From Saccoglossus kowalevskii (Eukaryota; Hemichordata; Enteropneusta; Harrimaniidae), in contig NW_003146513.1 of the NCBI RefSeq assembly GCF_000003605.2, positions 39,204 through 103,203 on the forward strand: 64,000 nt of DNA. Reading direction: 5' to 3'. A program made the translations under genes and the position numbers. Below, piece after piece: positions 12,401 through 26,976 of this stretch. The stretch's first letter is position 1. Each line of letters begins with the position of its first letter. A model generated the notes under the pieces. That model ran no database searches and was not told where the DNA came from. It was given only the letters and a program-made list of their open reading frames with translations.

Positions 12401-14945
12401 TAACACTGCAATCTGAAGCCACTTATACTCTGAAAAAGTGTGCAATGTGAGACCATGTATATTAACTGCATGATGCATTGACACTTTGAATAATAGAGGA
12501 AAATTGGGAGCATACACTTAATGGTATAACACTGCAATCTGAAGCCACTTATACTCTGAAAAGTGTGCAATGTGAGACCATGCACATGAACTGCATGATG
12601 CATTGACACTTTGAATAAAAGAGGAAAATTGGGAGCATACACTTAATGGTATAACACTGCAATCTGAGGCCACTTATACTCTGAAAAGTGTGCAGTGTGA
12701 GACCATGCACATGAACTGCATGATGCATTGACACTTTGAATAAGAGAGGAAAATTGGGAGCATACACTTAATGGTATAACACTGCAATCTGAAGCCACTT
12801 ATACTCTGAAAAAGTGTGCAGTGTGAGACCATGTATATTAACTGCATGATGCACTGACACTTTGAATAAGAGAGTAAAATTGGGACATACACTTAATGGT
12901 AGAACAGTGCAATCTGAAGCCACTTATACTATGAAAAGTGTGCAGTGTGAGACCATGCACTCTAACTGCATGATGCATTGACACTTTGAATAAGAGAGGA
13001 AAATTGTGAGCATACACTTAATGGTATAACACTGCAATCTGAAGCCACTTATACTCTGAAAAGTGTGCAGTGTGAGACCATGTATATTAACTGCATGATG
13101 CATTGACACTTTGAATAAGAGAGGAAAATTGGGAGCATACACTTAATGGTATAACACTGCAATCTGAGGCCACTTATACTCTGAAAAAGTGTGCAGTGTG
13201 AGACCATGCACTCTAACTGCATGATGCATTGACACTTTGAATAAGAGAGGAAAATTGGGAGCACACACTTAATGGTATAACACTGCAATCTGAGGCCACT
13301 TATACTCTGAAAAAGTGTGCAGTGTGAGACCATGTATATTAACTGCATGATGCATTGACACTTTGAATAAGAGAGGAAAATTGGGAGCATACACTTAATG
13401 GTATAACACTGCAATCTGAGGCCACTTATACTCTGAAAAAGTGTGCAGTGTGAGACCATGCACTCTAACTGCATGATGCATTGACACTTTGAATAAGAGA
13501 GGAAAATTGTGAGCATACACTTAATGGTATAAAACTGCAATCTGAAGCCACTTATACTCTGAAAAAGTGTGCAGTGTGAGACCATGCGCTCTAACTGCAT
13601 GATGCATTGACACTTTGAATAAGAGAGGAAAATTGTGAGCATACACTTAATGGTATAACAGTGCAATCTGAAGCCACTTATACTTTGAAAAAGTGTGCAG
13701 TGTGAGACCATGCACATGAACTCATGATGCATTGACACTTTGAATAAGAGAGGAAAATTGGGAGCATACACTTAATGGTATAACACTGCAATCTGAAGCC
13801 ACTTATACTCTGAAAAAGTGTGCAGTGTGAGACCATGTATAATAACTGCATGATGCATTGACACTTTGAATAAGAGAGGAAAATTGGGAGCATACACTTA
13901 ATGGTATAACAGTGCAATCTGACGCCACTTATTCTCTGAAAAAGTGTGCAGTGTGAGACCATGTATATTATCTGCATGATGCATTGACACTTTGAATAAG
14001 AGAGGAAAATTGGGAGCATACACTTAATGGTATAACACTGCAATCTGAGGCCACTTATACTCTGAAAAAGTGTGCAGTGTGAGACCATGTATATTAACTG
14101 CATGATGCATTGACACTTTGAATAAGAGAGGAAAATTGGGAGCATACACTTAATGGTATAACACTGCAATCTGAAGCCACTTATACTCTGAAAAAGTGTA
14201 CAGTGTGAGACCATGTATATTAACTGCATGATGCATTGACACTTTGAATAAGAGAAGAAAATTGTGAGCATACACTTAATGGTATAAAAACTGCAATCTG
14301 AAGCCACTTATACTCTGAAAAAGTGTGCAGTGTGAGACCATGTATATTAACTGCATGATGCATTGACACTTTGAATAAGAGAGGAAAATTGTGAGCATAC
14401 ACTTAATGGTATAACACTGCAATCTGAGGCCACTTATACTCTGAAAAAGTGTGCAGTGTGAGACCATGTATATTAACTGCATGATGCATTGACACTTTGA
14501 ATAAGAGAGGAAAATTGGGAGCATACACTTAATGGTATAACACTGCAATCTGAAGCCACTTATACTCTGAAAAGTGTGCAGTGTGAGACCATGTGTATTA
14601 ACTGCATGATGCATTGACACTTTGAATAAGAGAGGAAAATTGTGAGCATACACTTAATGGTTTTATAATAACACTGCAATCTGAAGCCACTTATACTCTG
14701 AAAAAGTGTGCAGTGTGAGACCATGTATATTAACTGCATGATGCATTGACACTTTGAGTAAGATAGGAAAATTGGGAGCATACACTTAATGGTATAACAC
14801 TGCAATCTGAAGCCACTTATACTCTGAAAAAGTGTGCAGTGTGAGACCATGTATATTAACTGCATGATGCATTGACACTTTGAGTAAGATAGGAAAATTG
14901 GGAGCATACACTTAATGGTATAACACTGCAATCTGAAGCCACTTG

Positions 14946-15298
14946 TACTCTGAAAAGTGTGCAGTGTGAGACCATGTGTATTAACTGCATGATGCATTGA
15001 CACTTTGAGTAAGATAGGAAAATTGGGAGCATACACTTAATGGTATAACACTGCAATCTGAAGCCACTTATACTCTGCAAAGTGTGCAGTGTGAGACCAT
15101 GCACTCTAACTGCATGATGCATTGACACTTTGAATAAGAGAGGAAAATTGGGAGCATACACTTAATGGTATAACACTGCAATCTGAGGCCACTTATACTT
15201 TGAAAAAGTGTGTAGTGTGAGACCATGTATATGAACTGCATGATGCATTGACACTTTGAATAAGAGAGGAAAATTGGGAGCATACACTTAATGGTATA
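14946..15298. repeat. Long-range duplicate, copy 1 (partner 32.8 kb away)
   Basis: This matches 47758-48110 with no mismatch seen over 353 bp (offset 32812, about 261 monomers). Shared uncommon states are catgtgtattaac, gagtaagataggaaaattgg, actctgcaaagtgtg, actttgaaaaagtgtgtag and catgtatatgaactg. The left edge is ttgtac versus ttatac; the right edge is a small irregularity in both copies (gtatacaac versus gtataataat). Confidence 0.9.
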
Positions 15299-16971
15299 CA
15301 ACTGCAATCTGAGGGCACTTATACTCTGAAAAGTGTGCAGTGTGAGACCCATGTATATTAACTGCATGATGCATTGACACTTTGAATAAGAGAGGAAAAT
15401 TGTGAGCATACACTTAATGGTATAAAACTGCAATCTGAAGCCACTTATACTCTGAAAAAGTGTGCAGTGTGAGACCATGCACTCTAACTGCATGATGCAT
15501 TGACACTTTGAATAAAAGAGGAAAATTGGGAGCATACACTTAATGGTATAAAACTGCAATCTGAAGCCACTTATACTCTGAAAAAGTGTGCAGTGTGAGA
15601 CCATGCGCTCTAACTGCATGATGCATTGACACTTTGAATAAGAGAGGAAAATTGTGAGCATACACTTAATGGTATAACAGTGCAATCTGAGGCCACTTAT
15701 ACTCTGAAAAAGTGTGTAGTGTGAGACCATGTATATTAACTGCATGATGCACTGACACTTTGAGTAAGAGAGGAAAATTGGGAGCATACACTTAATGGTA
15801 GAACAGTGCAATCTGAAGCCACTTATACTCTGAAAAGTGTGCAGTGTGAGACCATGCACATGAACTCATGATGCATTGACACTTTGAATAAGAGAGGAAA
15901 ATTGGGAGCATACACTTAATGGTATAAAACTGCAATCTGAAGCCACTTATACTCTGAAAAAGTGTGCAGTGTTGGACCATGCACTCTAACTGCATGATGC
16001 ATTGACACTTTGAATAAGAGAGGAAAATTGGGAGCATACAATTAATGGTATAACAGTGCAATCTGAAGCCACATATACTCTGAAAAAGTGTGCAGTGTGA
16101 GACCATATATATTAACTGCATGATGCATTGACAATTTGAATAAGAGAGGAAAATTGGGAGCATACACTTAATGGTATAACACTGCAATCTGAAGCCACTT
16201 ATACTCTGAAAAAGTGTGCAGTGTGAGACCATGTATATTAACAGAATGATGCATTGACACTTTGAATAAGAGAGGAAAATTGTGAGCATACACTTAATGG
16301 TATAAAACTGCAATCTGAAGCCACTTATACTCTGAAAAAGTGTGCAGTGTGAGACCATGTATATTAACTGCATGATGCATTGACACTTTGAATAAGAGAG
16401 GAAAATTGGGAGCATACACTTCATGGTATAACAGTGCAATCTGACGCCACTTATACTCTGAAAAAGTGTGCAGTGTGAGACCATGTATATTAACTGCATG
16501 ATGCATTGACACTTTGAATAAGAGAGGAAAATTTAAGCATACACTTAATGGTATGACACTGCAATCTGAAGCCACTTATACTCTGAAAAAGTGTGCAGTG
16601 TGAGACCATGTATATTAACTGCATAATGCATTGACATTTTGAATAAGAGAGGATAATTGGGAGCATACACTTAATGGTATAACACTGCAATCTGAAGCCA
16701 CTTATACTCTGAAAAGTGTGCAGTGTGAGACCATGTATATTAACTGCATGATGCATTGACACTTTGAATAAGAGAGGAAAATTGGGAGCATACACTTAAT
16801 GGTATAACACTGCAATCTGAAGCCACTTATACTCTGAAAAGTGTGCAGTGTGAGACCATGTATATTAACTGCATGATGCATTGACACTTTGAATAAGAGA
16901 GGAAAATTGGGAGCATACACTTAATGGTATAACACTGCAATCTGAAGCCACTTATACTCTGAAAAGTGTGC

Positions 16972-17458
16972 GTGTGAGACCATGTATATTAACTGCATGA
17001 TGCATTGACACTTTGAATAAGAGAGGAAAATTGGGAGCATACACTTAATGGTATAACACTGCAATCTGAGGCCACTTATACTCTGAAAAAGTGTGTAGTG
17101 TGAGACCATGTATATTAACTGCATGATGCATTGACACTTTGAATAAGAGAGGAAAATTGGGAGCATACACTTAATGGTATAACACTGCAATCTGAAGCCA
17201 CTTATACTCTGAAAAAGTGTGCAGTGTGAGACCATGTATATTAACTGCATGATGCATTGGCACTTTGAATAAGAGGGGAAAATTGTGAGCATACACTTAA
17301 TGGTTTTATAATAACACTGCAATCTGAAACCACTTATACTCTGAAAAGTGTGCAGTGTGAGACCATGCACTCTAACTGCATGATGCATTGACACTTTGAA
17401 TAAGAGAAGAAAATTGTGAGCATACACTTAATGGTATAACACTGCAATCTGAAGCCAC
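16972..17458. repeat. Long-range duplicate, copy 1 (partner 18.25 kb away)
   Basis: This matches 35222-35708 with no mismatch seen over 487 bp (offset 18250, about 145 monomers). It includes a 131-bp-class monomer and the rare states gcattggcactttg, aagaggggaaaattgtg, ctgaaaccac and aagagaagaaaattgtg. After 17458 the match resumes at an offset larger by exactly 126 bp, so the other copy has one extra monomer there. A 2-bp loss (gtgtgcgtgtgag) lies just outside the left edge. Confidence 0.92.
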
Positions 17459-20400
17459 ATATACTCTGAAAAAGTGTGCACTGTAAGACCATGTATATTA
17501 ACTGCATGATGCATTGACACTTTGAGTAAGAGAGGAAAATTGGGAGCATACACTTAATGGTATAACAGTGCAATCTGAAGCCACTTATACTCTGAAAAAG
17601 TGTGCAGTGTGAGACCATGTATATTAACTGCATGATGCATTGACACTTTGAATAAGAGGAAAATTGGGAGCATACACTTAATGGTATAACACTGCAATCT
17701 GAGGCCACTTGTACTCTGAAAAAGTGTGCAGTGTGAGACCATGTATATTAACTGCATGATGCATTGACACTTTGAATAAGAGAGGAAAATTGGGAGCATA
17801 CACTTAATGGTATAACACTGCAATCTGAAGCCACTTATACTCTGAAAAAGTGTGCAGTGTGAGACCATGTATATTAACTGCATGATGCATTGACACTTTG
17901 AATAAGAGAGGAAAATTGGGAGCATACACTTAATGGTATAACACTGCAATCTGAAGCCACATATACTCTGAAAAAGTGTGCACTGTAAGACCATGTATAT
18001 TAACTGCATGATGCATTGACACTTTGAGTAGAGAGGAAAATTGGGAGCATACACTTAATGGTATAACAGTGCAATCTGAAGCCACTTATACTCTGAAAAA
18101 GTGTGCAGTGTGAGACCATGTATATTAACTGCATGATGCATTGACACTTTGAATAAGAGAGGAAAATTGGGAGCATACACTTAATGGTATAACACTGCAA
18201 TCTGAAGCCACTTATACTCTGAAAAGTGTGCAGTGTGAGACCATGTATATTAACTGCATGATGCATTGACACTTTGAATAAGAGAGGAAAATTGGGAGCA
18301 TACACTTAATGGTATAACAGTGCAATCTGAAGCCACTTATACTCTGAAAAAGTGTGCAGTGTGAGACCATGTATATTAACTGCATGATGCATTGACACTT
18401 TGAATAAGAGAGGAAAATTGTGAGCATACACTTAATGGTATAACACTGCAATCTGAAACCACTTATACTCTGAAAAAGTGTGCAGTGTGAGACCATGCAC
18501 TCTAACTGCATGACGCATTGACACTTTGAATAAGAGAGGAAAATTGGGAGCATACACTTAATGGTATAACACTGCAATCTGAGGCCACTTATACTCTGAA
18601 AAAGTGTGCAGTGTGAGACCATGTATATTAACTGCATGATGCATTGACACTTTGAATAAGAGAGGAAAATTGTGAGCATACACTTAATGGTATAACACTG
18701 CAATCTGAAGCCACTTATACTCTGAAAAAGTGTGCAGTGTGAGACCATGTATATTAACTGCATGATGCATTGACACTTTGAATAAGAGAGGAAAATTGTG
18801 AGCATACACTTAATGGTATAACACTGCAATCTGAGGCCACTTATACTCTGAAAAAGTGTGCAGTGTGAGACCATGTATATTAACTGCATGATGCATTGAC
18901 ACTTTGAATAAGAGAGGAAAATTGTGAGCATACACTTAATGGTATAACACTGCAATCTGAAGCCACTTATACTCTGAAAAGTGTGCAGTGTGAGACCATG
19001 CACTCTAACTGCATGATGCATTGACACTTTGAATAAGAGAGGAAAATTGGGAGCATACACTTAATGGTATAACACTGCAATCTGAGGCCACTTATACTCT
19101 GAAAAGTGTGCAGTGTGAGACCATGCACTCTAACTGCATGATGCATTGATACTTTGAATAAGAGAGGAACATTGGGAGCATACACTTAATGGTATAGCAC
19201 TGCAATCTGAGGCCACTTATATTCTGAAAAGTGTGCAGTGTGAGACCATGTATATTAACTGCATGATGCATTGACACTTTGAATAAGAGAGGAAAATTGG
19301 GAGCATACACTTAATGGTATAACAGTGCAGTCTGAAGCCACTTATACTCTGAAAAAGTGTGCAGTGTGAGACCATGCACTCTAACTGCATGATGCATTGA
19401 CACTTTGAATAAGAGAGGAAAATTGGGAGCATACACTTAATGGTATAACACTGCAATCTGAAGCCACTTATACTCTGAAAAGTGTGCAGTGTGAGACCAT
19501 GCACATGAACTGCATGATGCATTGACACTTTGAATAAGAGAGGAAAATTGTGAGCATACACTTAATGGTTTTATAATAACACTACAATCTGAAGCCACTT
19601 ATACTCTGAAAAGTGTGCAGTGTGAGACCATGCACATGAACTGCATGATGCATTGACACTTTGAATAAGAGAGGAAAATTGGGAGCATACACTTAATGGT
19701 ATAACACTGCAATCTGAAGCCACTTATACTCTGAAAAAGTGTGCAGTGTGAGACCATGTATATTAACTGCATGATGCATTGACACTTTGAATAAGAGAGG
19801 AAAATTGGGAGCATACACTTAATGGTATAACACTGCAATCTGAAGCCACTTATATTATGAAAAAAGTGTGCAGTGTGACACCATGTATATTAACTGCATG
19901 ATGCATTGACACTTTGAATGAGAGGAAAATTGGGAGCATACACTTAATGGTATAACACTGCTATCTGAGGCCACTTATATTTTGAAAAGTGTGCAGTGTG
20001 AGACCATGCACTCTAACTGCATGATGCATTGACACTTTGAATAAGAGAGGACAATTGGGAGCATACACTTAATGGTATAACACTGCAATCTGAAGCCACT
20101 TATACTTTGAAAAGTGTGCAGTGTGAGACCATGTATATTAACTGCATGATGCATTGACACTTTGAATAAGAGAGGAAAATTGGCAGCATACACTTAATGG
20201 TATAACACTGCAATCTGAGGCCACTTATGCTTTGAAAAAGTGTGCAGTGTGAGACCATGTATATAAACTGCATGATACATTGACACTTTGAATAAGAGAG
20301 GAAAATTGGGAGCATACACATAATGGTATAACACTGCAATCTGAGGCCACTTATACTATGAAAAAGTGTGCAGTGTGAGACCATGTATATTAACTGCATG

Positions 20401-22316
20401 ATGCATTGACACTTTGAATAAGAGAGGAAAATTGGGAGCATACACTTAATGGTATAACACTGCAATCTGAAGCCACTTATACTCTGAAAAAGTGTGCAGT
20501 GTGAGACCATGTATATTAACTGCATGATGCATTGACACTTTGAATAAGAGAGGAAAATTGGGAGCATACACTTAAAGGTATAACGCTGCAATCTGAGGCC
20601 ACTTGTACTCTGAAAAAGTGTGCAGTGTGAGACCATGTATATTAACTGCATGATGCATTGACACTTTGAATAAGAGGAAAATTGGGAGCATACACTTAAT
20701 GGTATAACAGTGCAATCTGAGGCCACTTATACTTTGAAAAAGTGTGTAGTGTGAGACCATGTATATTAACTGCATGATGCATTGACACTTTGAATAAGAG
20801 AGGAAAATTGGGAGCATACACTTAATGGTATAACACTGCAATCTGAGGCCACTTATACTCTGAAAAAGTGTGCAGTGTGAGACCATGTATATTAACTGCA
20901 TGATGCATTGACACTTTGAATAAGAGAGGAAAATTGGGAGCATACACTTAAAGGTATAACAGTGCAATCTGAGGCCACTTATACTCTGAAAAAGTGTGCA
21001 GTGTGAGACCATGTATATTAACTGCATGATGCATTGACACTTTGAATAAGAGAGGAAAATTGGGAGCATACACTTAATGGTATAACACTGCAATCTGAAG
21101 CCACTTATACTCTGAAAAGTGTGCAGTGTGAGACCATGTATATTAACTGCATGATGAATTGACACTTTGAATAAGAGGAAAATTGGGAGCATACACTTAA
21201 TGGTATAACACTGCAATCTGAGGCCACTTATACTTTGAAAAAGTGTGTAGTGTGAGACCATGAATATTAACTGCATGATGCATTGACACTTTGAATAAGA
21301 GAGGAAAATTGGGAGCATACACTTAATGGTATAACACTGCAATCTGAAGCCACTTATACTCTGAAAAAGTGTGCAGTGTGAGACCATGTATATTAACTGC
21401 ATGATGCATTGACACTTTGAATAAGAGGAAAATTGGGAGCATACACTTAATGGTATAACACTGCAATCTGAAGCCACTTATACTCTGAAAAAGTGTGCAG
21501 TGTGAGACCATGTATATTAACTGCATGATGCATTGACACTTTGAATAAGAGAGGAAAATTGGGAGCATACACTTAATAATGGTATAACACTGCAATCTGA
21601 AGCCACTTATACTCTGAAAAAGTGTGCAGTGTGAGACCATGTATATTAACTGCATGATGCATTGACACTTTGAATAAGAGAGGAAAATTGGGAGCATACA
21701 CTTAATGGTATAACAGTGCAATCTGAAGCCACTTATACTCTGAAAAAGTGTGCAGTGTGAGACCATGTATATTAACTGCATGATGCATTGACACTTTGAA
21801 TAAGAGGAAAATTGGGAGCATTCACTTAATGGTATAATACTGCAATCTGAGGCCACTTATACTCTGAAAAGTGTGCAGTGTGAGACCATGTATATTAACT
21901 GCATGATGCATTGACACTTTGAGTAAGACAGGAAAATTGGGAGCATACACTTAATGGTATAACACTGCAATCTGAGGCCACTTATACTTTGAAAAAGTGT
22001 GTAGTGTGAGACCATGTTTATTAACTGCATGATGCATTGACACTTTGAATAAGAGAGGAAAATTGGGAGCATACACTTTATGGTATAACACTGCAATCTG
22101 AAGCCACTTATACTCTGAAAAAGTGTGCAGTGTGAGACCATGCACTCTAACTGCATGATGCATTGACACTTTGAATAAGAGAGGAAAATTGGGAGCATAC
22201 ACTTAATGGTATAACACTGCAATCTGAGGCCACTTATACTCTGAAAAAGTGTGCAGTGTGAGACCATGTATATTAACTGCATGATGCATTGACACTTTGA
22301 ATAAGAGAGGAAAATT

Positions 22317-22729
22317 GGAAGCATACACTTAATGGTATAACACTGCAATCTGAGGTCACTTATACTCTGAAAAAGTGTGCAGTGTGAGACCATGTATATT
22401 AACTGCATGATGCATTGACACTTTGAATAAGATAGGAAAATTGGGAGCATACACTTAATGGTATAACACTGCAATCTGAAGTCACTTATACTTTGAAAAA
22501 GTGTGCAGTGTGAGACCATGTATATTAACTGCATGATGCATTGACACTTTGAATAAGAGAGGAAAATTGGAAGCATACACTTAATGGTATAACACTGCAA
22601 TCTGAGGTCACTTATACTCTGAAAAAGTGTGCAGTGTGAGACCATGTATATTAACTGCATGATGCATTGACACTTTGAATAAGATAGGAAAATTGGGAGC
22701 ATACACTTAATGGTATAACACTGCAATCT
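22317..22729. repeat. Dimer higher-order repeat (period 252 bp)
   Basis: Alternating units carry aattggaagc with ctgaggtcac, then aagataggaaaattggg. The pattern repeats at 252 bp (ggaagc near 22317 and 22569). All units are of the 126-bp class. Confidence 0.85.
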
Positions 22730-23742
22730 GAGGCCACTTATACTCTGAAAAGTGTGCAGTGTGAGACCATGTATATTAACTGCATAATGCATTGACACTT
22801 TGAATAAGAGAGGAAAATCTGGAGCATACACTTAATGGTATAACACTGCAATCTGAGGCCACTTATACTCTGAAAAAGTGTGCAGTGTGAGACCATGTAT
22901 ATTAACTGCATGATGCATTGACACTTTGAATAAGAGGAAAATTGGGAGCATACACTTAATGGTATAACACTGAAATCTGAGGCCACTTATACTATGAAAA
23001 AGTGTGCAGTGTGAGACCATGTATATTAACTGCATGATGCATTGACACTTTGAATAAGAGAGGAAAATTGGGAGCATACACTTAATGGTATAACACTGCA
23101 ATCTGAAGCCACTTATACTATGAAAAAGTGTGCAGTGTGAGACCATGTATATTAACTGCATGATGCATTGACACTTTGAATAAGAGAGGAAAATTGGGAG
23201 CATACACTTAATGGTATAACACTGCAATCTGAGGCCACTTATACTCTGAAAAGTGTGCAGTGTGAGACCATGTATATTAACTGCATGATGCATTGACACT
23301 TTGAATAAGAGAGGAAAATTGGGAGCATACACTTAATGGTATAACACTGCAATCTGAGACCACTTATACTATGAAAAAGTGTGTAGTGTGAGACCATGTA
23401 TATTAACTGCATGATGCATTGACACTTTGAATAAGAGAGGAAAATTGTGAGCATACACTTAATGGTATAACACTGCAATCTGAAGCCACTTATACTCTGA
23501 AAAGTGTGCAGTGTGAGACCATGCACTCTAACTGCATGATGCATTGACACTTTGAATAAGAGAGGAAAATTGTGAGCATACACTTAATGGTATAACAGTG
23601 CAATCTGAAGCCACTTATACTCTGAAAAAGTGTGCAGTGTGAGACCATGCACTCTAACTGCATGATGCATTGACACTTTGAATAAAAGAGGAAAATTGGG
23701 AGCATACACTTAATGGTTTTATAATAACACTGCAATCTGAAG

Positions 23743-24120
23743 CCACTTATACTCTGAAAAAGTGTGCAGTGTGAGACCATTTGTATTAACTGCATGATGC
23801 ATTGACACTTTGAATAAGAGAGGAAAATTGGGAGCATACACTTAATGGTATAACACTGCAATCTGAAGCCACTTATACTCTGAAAAAGTGTGCAGTGTGA
23901 GACCATTTGTATTAACTGCATGATGCATTGACACTTTGAATAAGAGAGGAAAATTGGGAGCATACACTTAATGGTATAACACTGCAATCTGAAGCCACTT
24001 ATACTCTGAAAAAGTGTGCAGTGTGAGACCATTTGTATTAACTGCATGATGCATTGACACTTTGAATAAGAGAGGAAAATTGGGAGCATACACTTAATGG
24101 TATAACACTGCAATCTGAAG
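23743..24120. repeat. Three identical 126-bp monomers with catttgtattaac slot
   Basis: Units starting at 23743, 23869 and 23995 are identical by eye and share gaccatttgtattaac, a slot form I did not see elsewhere. The normally constant gaccatg becomes gaccatt. This is a clear recent single-monomer triplication, immediately preceded by a 131-bp-class unit. Confidence 0.9.
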
Positions 24121-25697
24121 CCACTTATACTCTGAAAAGTGTGCAGTGTGAGACCATGTATATTAACTGCATGATGCATTGACACTTTGAATAAGAGAGG
24201 AAAATTGGGAGCATACACTTAATGGTATAACACTGCAATCTGAGGCCACTTATACTCTGAAAAGTGTGCAGTGTGAGACCATGTATATTAACTGCATGAT
24301 GCATTGACACTTTGAATAAGAGAGGAAAATTGGGAGCATACACTTAATGGTATAACACTGCAATCTGAGGCCACTTATACTCTGAAAAAGTGTGCAGTGT
24401 GAGACCATGTATATTAACTGCATGATGCATTGACACTTTGAATAAGAGGAAAATTGTGAGCATACACTTAATGGTATAACACTGCAATCTGAAGCCACTT
24501 ATACTCTGAAAAAGTGTGCAGTGTGAGACCATGTATATTAACTGCATGATGCATTGACACTTTGAATAAGAGAGGAAAATTGGGAGCATACACTTAATGG
24601 TATAATACTGCAATCTGAGGCCACTTATACTCTGAAAAAGTGTGCAGTGTGAGACCATGCACATGAACTGCATGATGCATTGACACTTTGAATAAGAGAG
24701 GAAAATTGGGAGCATACATTTAATGGTATAATACTGCAATCTGAGGCCACTTATACTCTGAAAAAGTGTGCAGTGTGAGACCATATATATTAACTGCATG
24801 ATGCATTGACACTTTGAATAAGAGAGGAAAATTGTGAGCATACACTTAATGGTATAACACTGCAATCTGAGGCCACTTATACTCTGAAAAGTGTGCAGTA
24901 TGAGACCATGTATATTAACTGCATGATGCATTGACACTTTGAATAAGAGAGGAAAATTGGGAGCATACACTTAATGGTATAACACTGCAATCTGAGGCCA
25001 CTTGTACTCTGAAAAGTGTGCAGTGTGAGACCATGTATATTAACTGCATGATGCATTGACACTTTGAATAAGAGAGGAAAATTGGGAGCATACACTTAAT
25101 GGTATAACACTGCAATCTGAGGCCACTTATACTCTGAAAAGTGTGCAGTGTGAGACCATGTATATTAACTGCATGATGCATTGACACTTTGAATAAGAGA
25201 GGAAAATTGGGAGCATACACTTAATGGTATAACACTGCAATCTGAGGCCACTTATACTCTGAAAAGTGTGCAGTGTGAGACCATGTATATTAACTGCATG
25301 ATGCATTGACACTTTGAATAAGAGAGGAAAATTGGGAGCATACACTTAATGGTATAACACTGCAATCTGAGGCCAACTTATACTCTGAAAAAGTGTGCAG
25401 TGTGAGACCATGTATATTAACTGCATGATGAATTGACACTTTGAATAAGAGGAAAATTGGGAGCATACACTTAATGGTATAAAACTGCAATCTGAAGCCA
25501 CTTATACTCTGAAAAAGTGTGCAGTGTGAGACCATGTATATTAACTGCATGATGCATTGACGCTTTGAATAAGAGAGGAAAATTGTGAGCATACACTTAA
25601 TGGTATAACACTGCAATCTGAAGCCACTTATACTCTGAAAAGTGTGCAGTGTGAGACCATGCACATGAACTGCATGATGCATTGACACTTTGAATAT

Positions 25698-26465
25698 GAG
25701 AGGAAAATTGGGAGCATACACTTAATGGTATAACACTGCAATCTGAAGCCACTTATACTCTGAAAAGTGTGCAGTGTAAGACCATGCACATGAACTGCAT
25801 GATGCATTGACACTTTGAATAAGAGAGGAAAATTGGGAGCATACACTTAATAATGGTATAACACTGCAATCTGAGGCCACTTATACTTTGAAAAAGTGTG
25901 TAGTGTGAGACCATGTATATTAACTGCATGATGCATTGACACTTTGAATAAGAGAGGAAAATTGGGAGCATACACTTAATGGTATAACACTGCAATCTGA
26001 AGCCACTTATACTCTGAAAAGTGTGCAGTGTGAGGCCATGCACTCTAACTGCATGATGCATTGATACTTTGAATAAGAGAGGAAAATTGGGAGCATACAC
26101 TTAAAGGTATAACACTGCAATCTGAGGCCACTTATACTCTGAAAAGTGTGCAGTGTGAGACCATGTATATTAACTGCATGATGCATTGACACTTTGAATA
26201 AGAGAGGAAAATTGGGAGCATACACTTAATGGTATAACAGTGCAGTCTGAAGCCACTTATACTCTGAAAAGTGTGCAGTGTGAGACCATGTATATTAACT
26301 GCATGATGCATTGACACTTTGAATAAGAGAGGAAAATTGGGAGCATACAATTAATGGTATAAAACTGCAATCTGAAGCCACTTATACTCTGAAAAAGTGT
26401 GCAGTGTGAGACCATGTATATTAACTGCATGATGCATTGACACTTTGAATAAGAGAGGAAAATTG
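25698..26465. repeat. Six-monomer segmental duplicate, copy 1 (partner 5.67 kb away)
   Basis: This matches 31364-32131 with no mismatch seen over 768 bp (offset 5666, about 45 monomers). Diagnostic states are gtgtaagaccatgcacatg, cttaataatggtataac (a 3-bp gain), gtgaggccatgcactc, cattgatactttg, cttaaaggtataac, gtgcagtctgaag and catacaattaatgg. It ends where gggagc meets gtgagc. Confidence 0.93.
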
Positions 26466-26976
26466 GGAGCATACACTTAATGGTATAACACTGCAGTCTG
26501 AAGCCACTTATACTCTGAAAAAGTGTGCAGTGTGAGACCATGTATATTAACTGCATGATGCATTGACACTTTGAATAAGAGAGGAAAATTGGGAGCATAC
26601 ACTTAATGGTATAACACTGCAATCTGAAGCCACTTATACTCTGAAAAGTGTGCAGTGTGAGGCCATGCACTCTAACTGCATGATGCATTGATACTTTGAA
26701 TAAGAGAGGAAAATTGGGAGCATACACTTAAAGGTATAACACTGCAATCTGAGGCCACTTATACTCTGAAAAGTGTGCAGTGTGAGACCATGTATATTAA
26801 CTGCATGATGCATTGACACTTTGAATAAGAGAGGAAAATTGGGAGCATACACTTAATGGTATAACAGTGCAGTCTGAAGCCACTTATACTCTGAAAAGTG
26901 TGCAGTGTGAGACCATGTATATTAACTGCATGATGCATTGACACTTTGAATAAGAGAGGAAAATTGGGAGCATACA
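25902..26976. repeat. Five-monomer tandem repeat, period 627 bp
   Basis: 25902-26349 (448 bp) equals 26529-26976 by eye. The repeated material is part of the block also found near 31570-32015, so it exists three times: twice here in tandem and once about 5.6 kb on. The second tandem copy contains gtgaggccatgcactc, cattgatactttg, cttaaaggtataac and cagtgcagtctgaag in the same order. Confidence 0.9.
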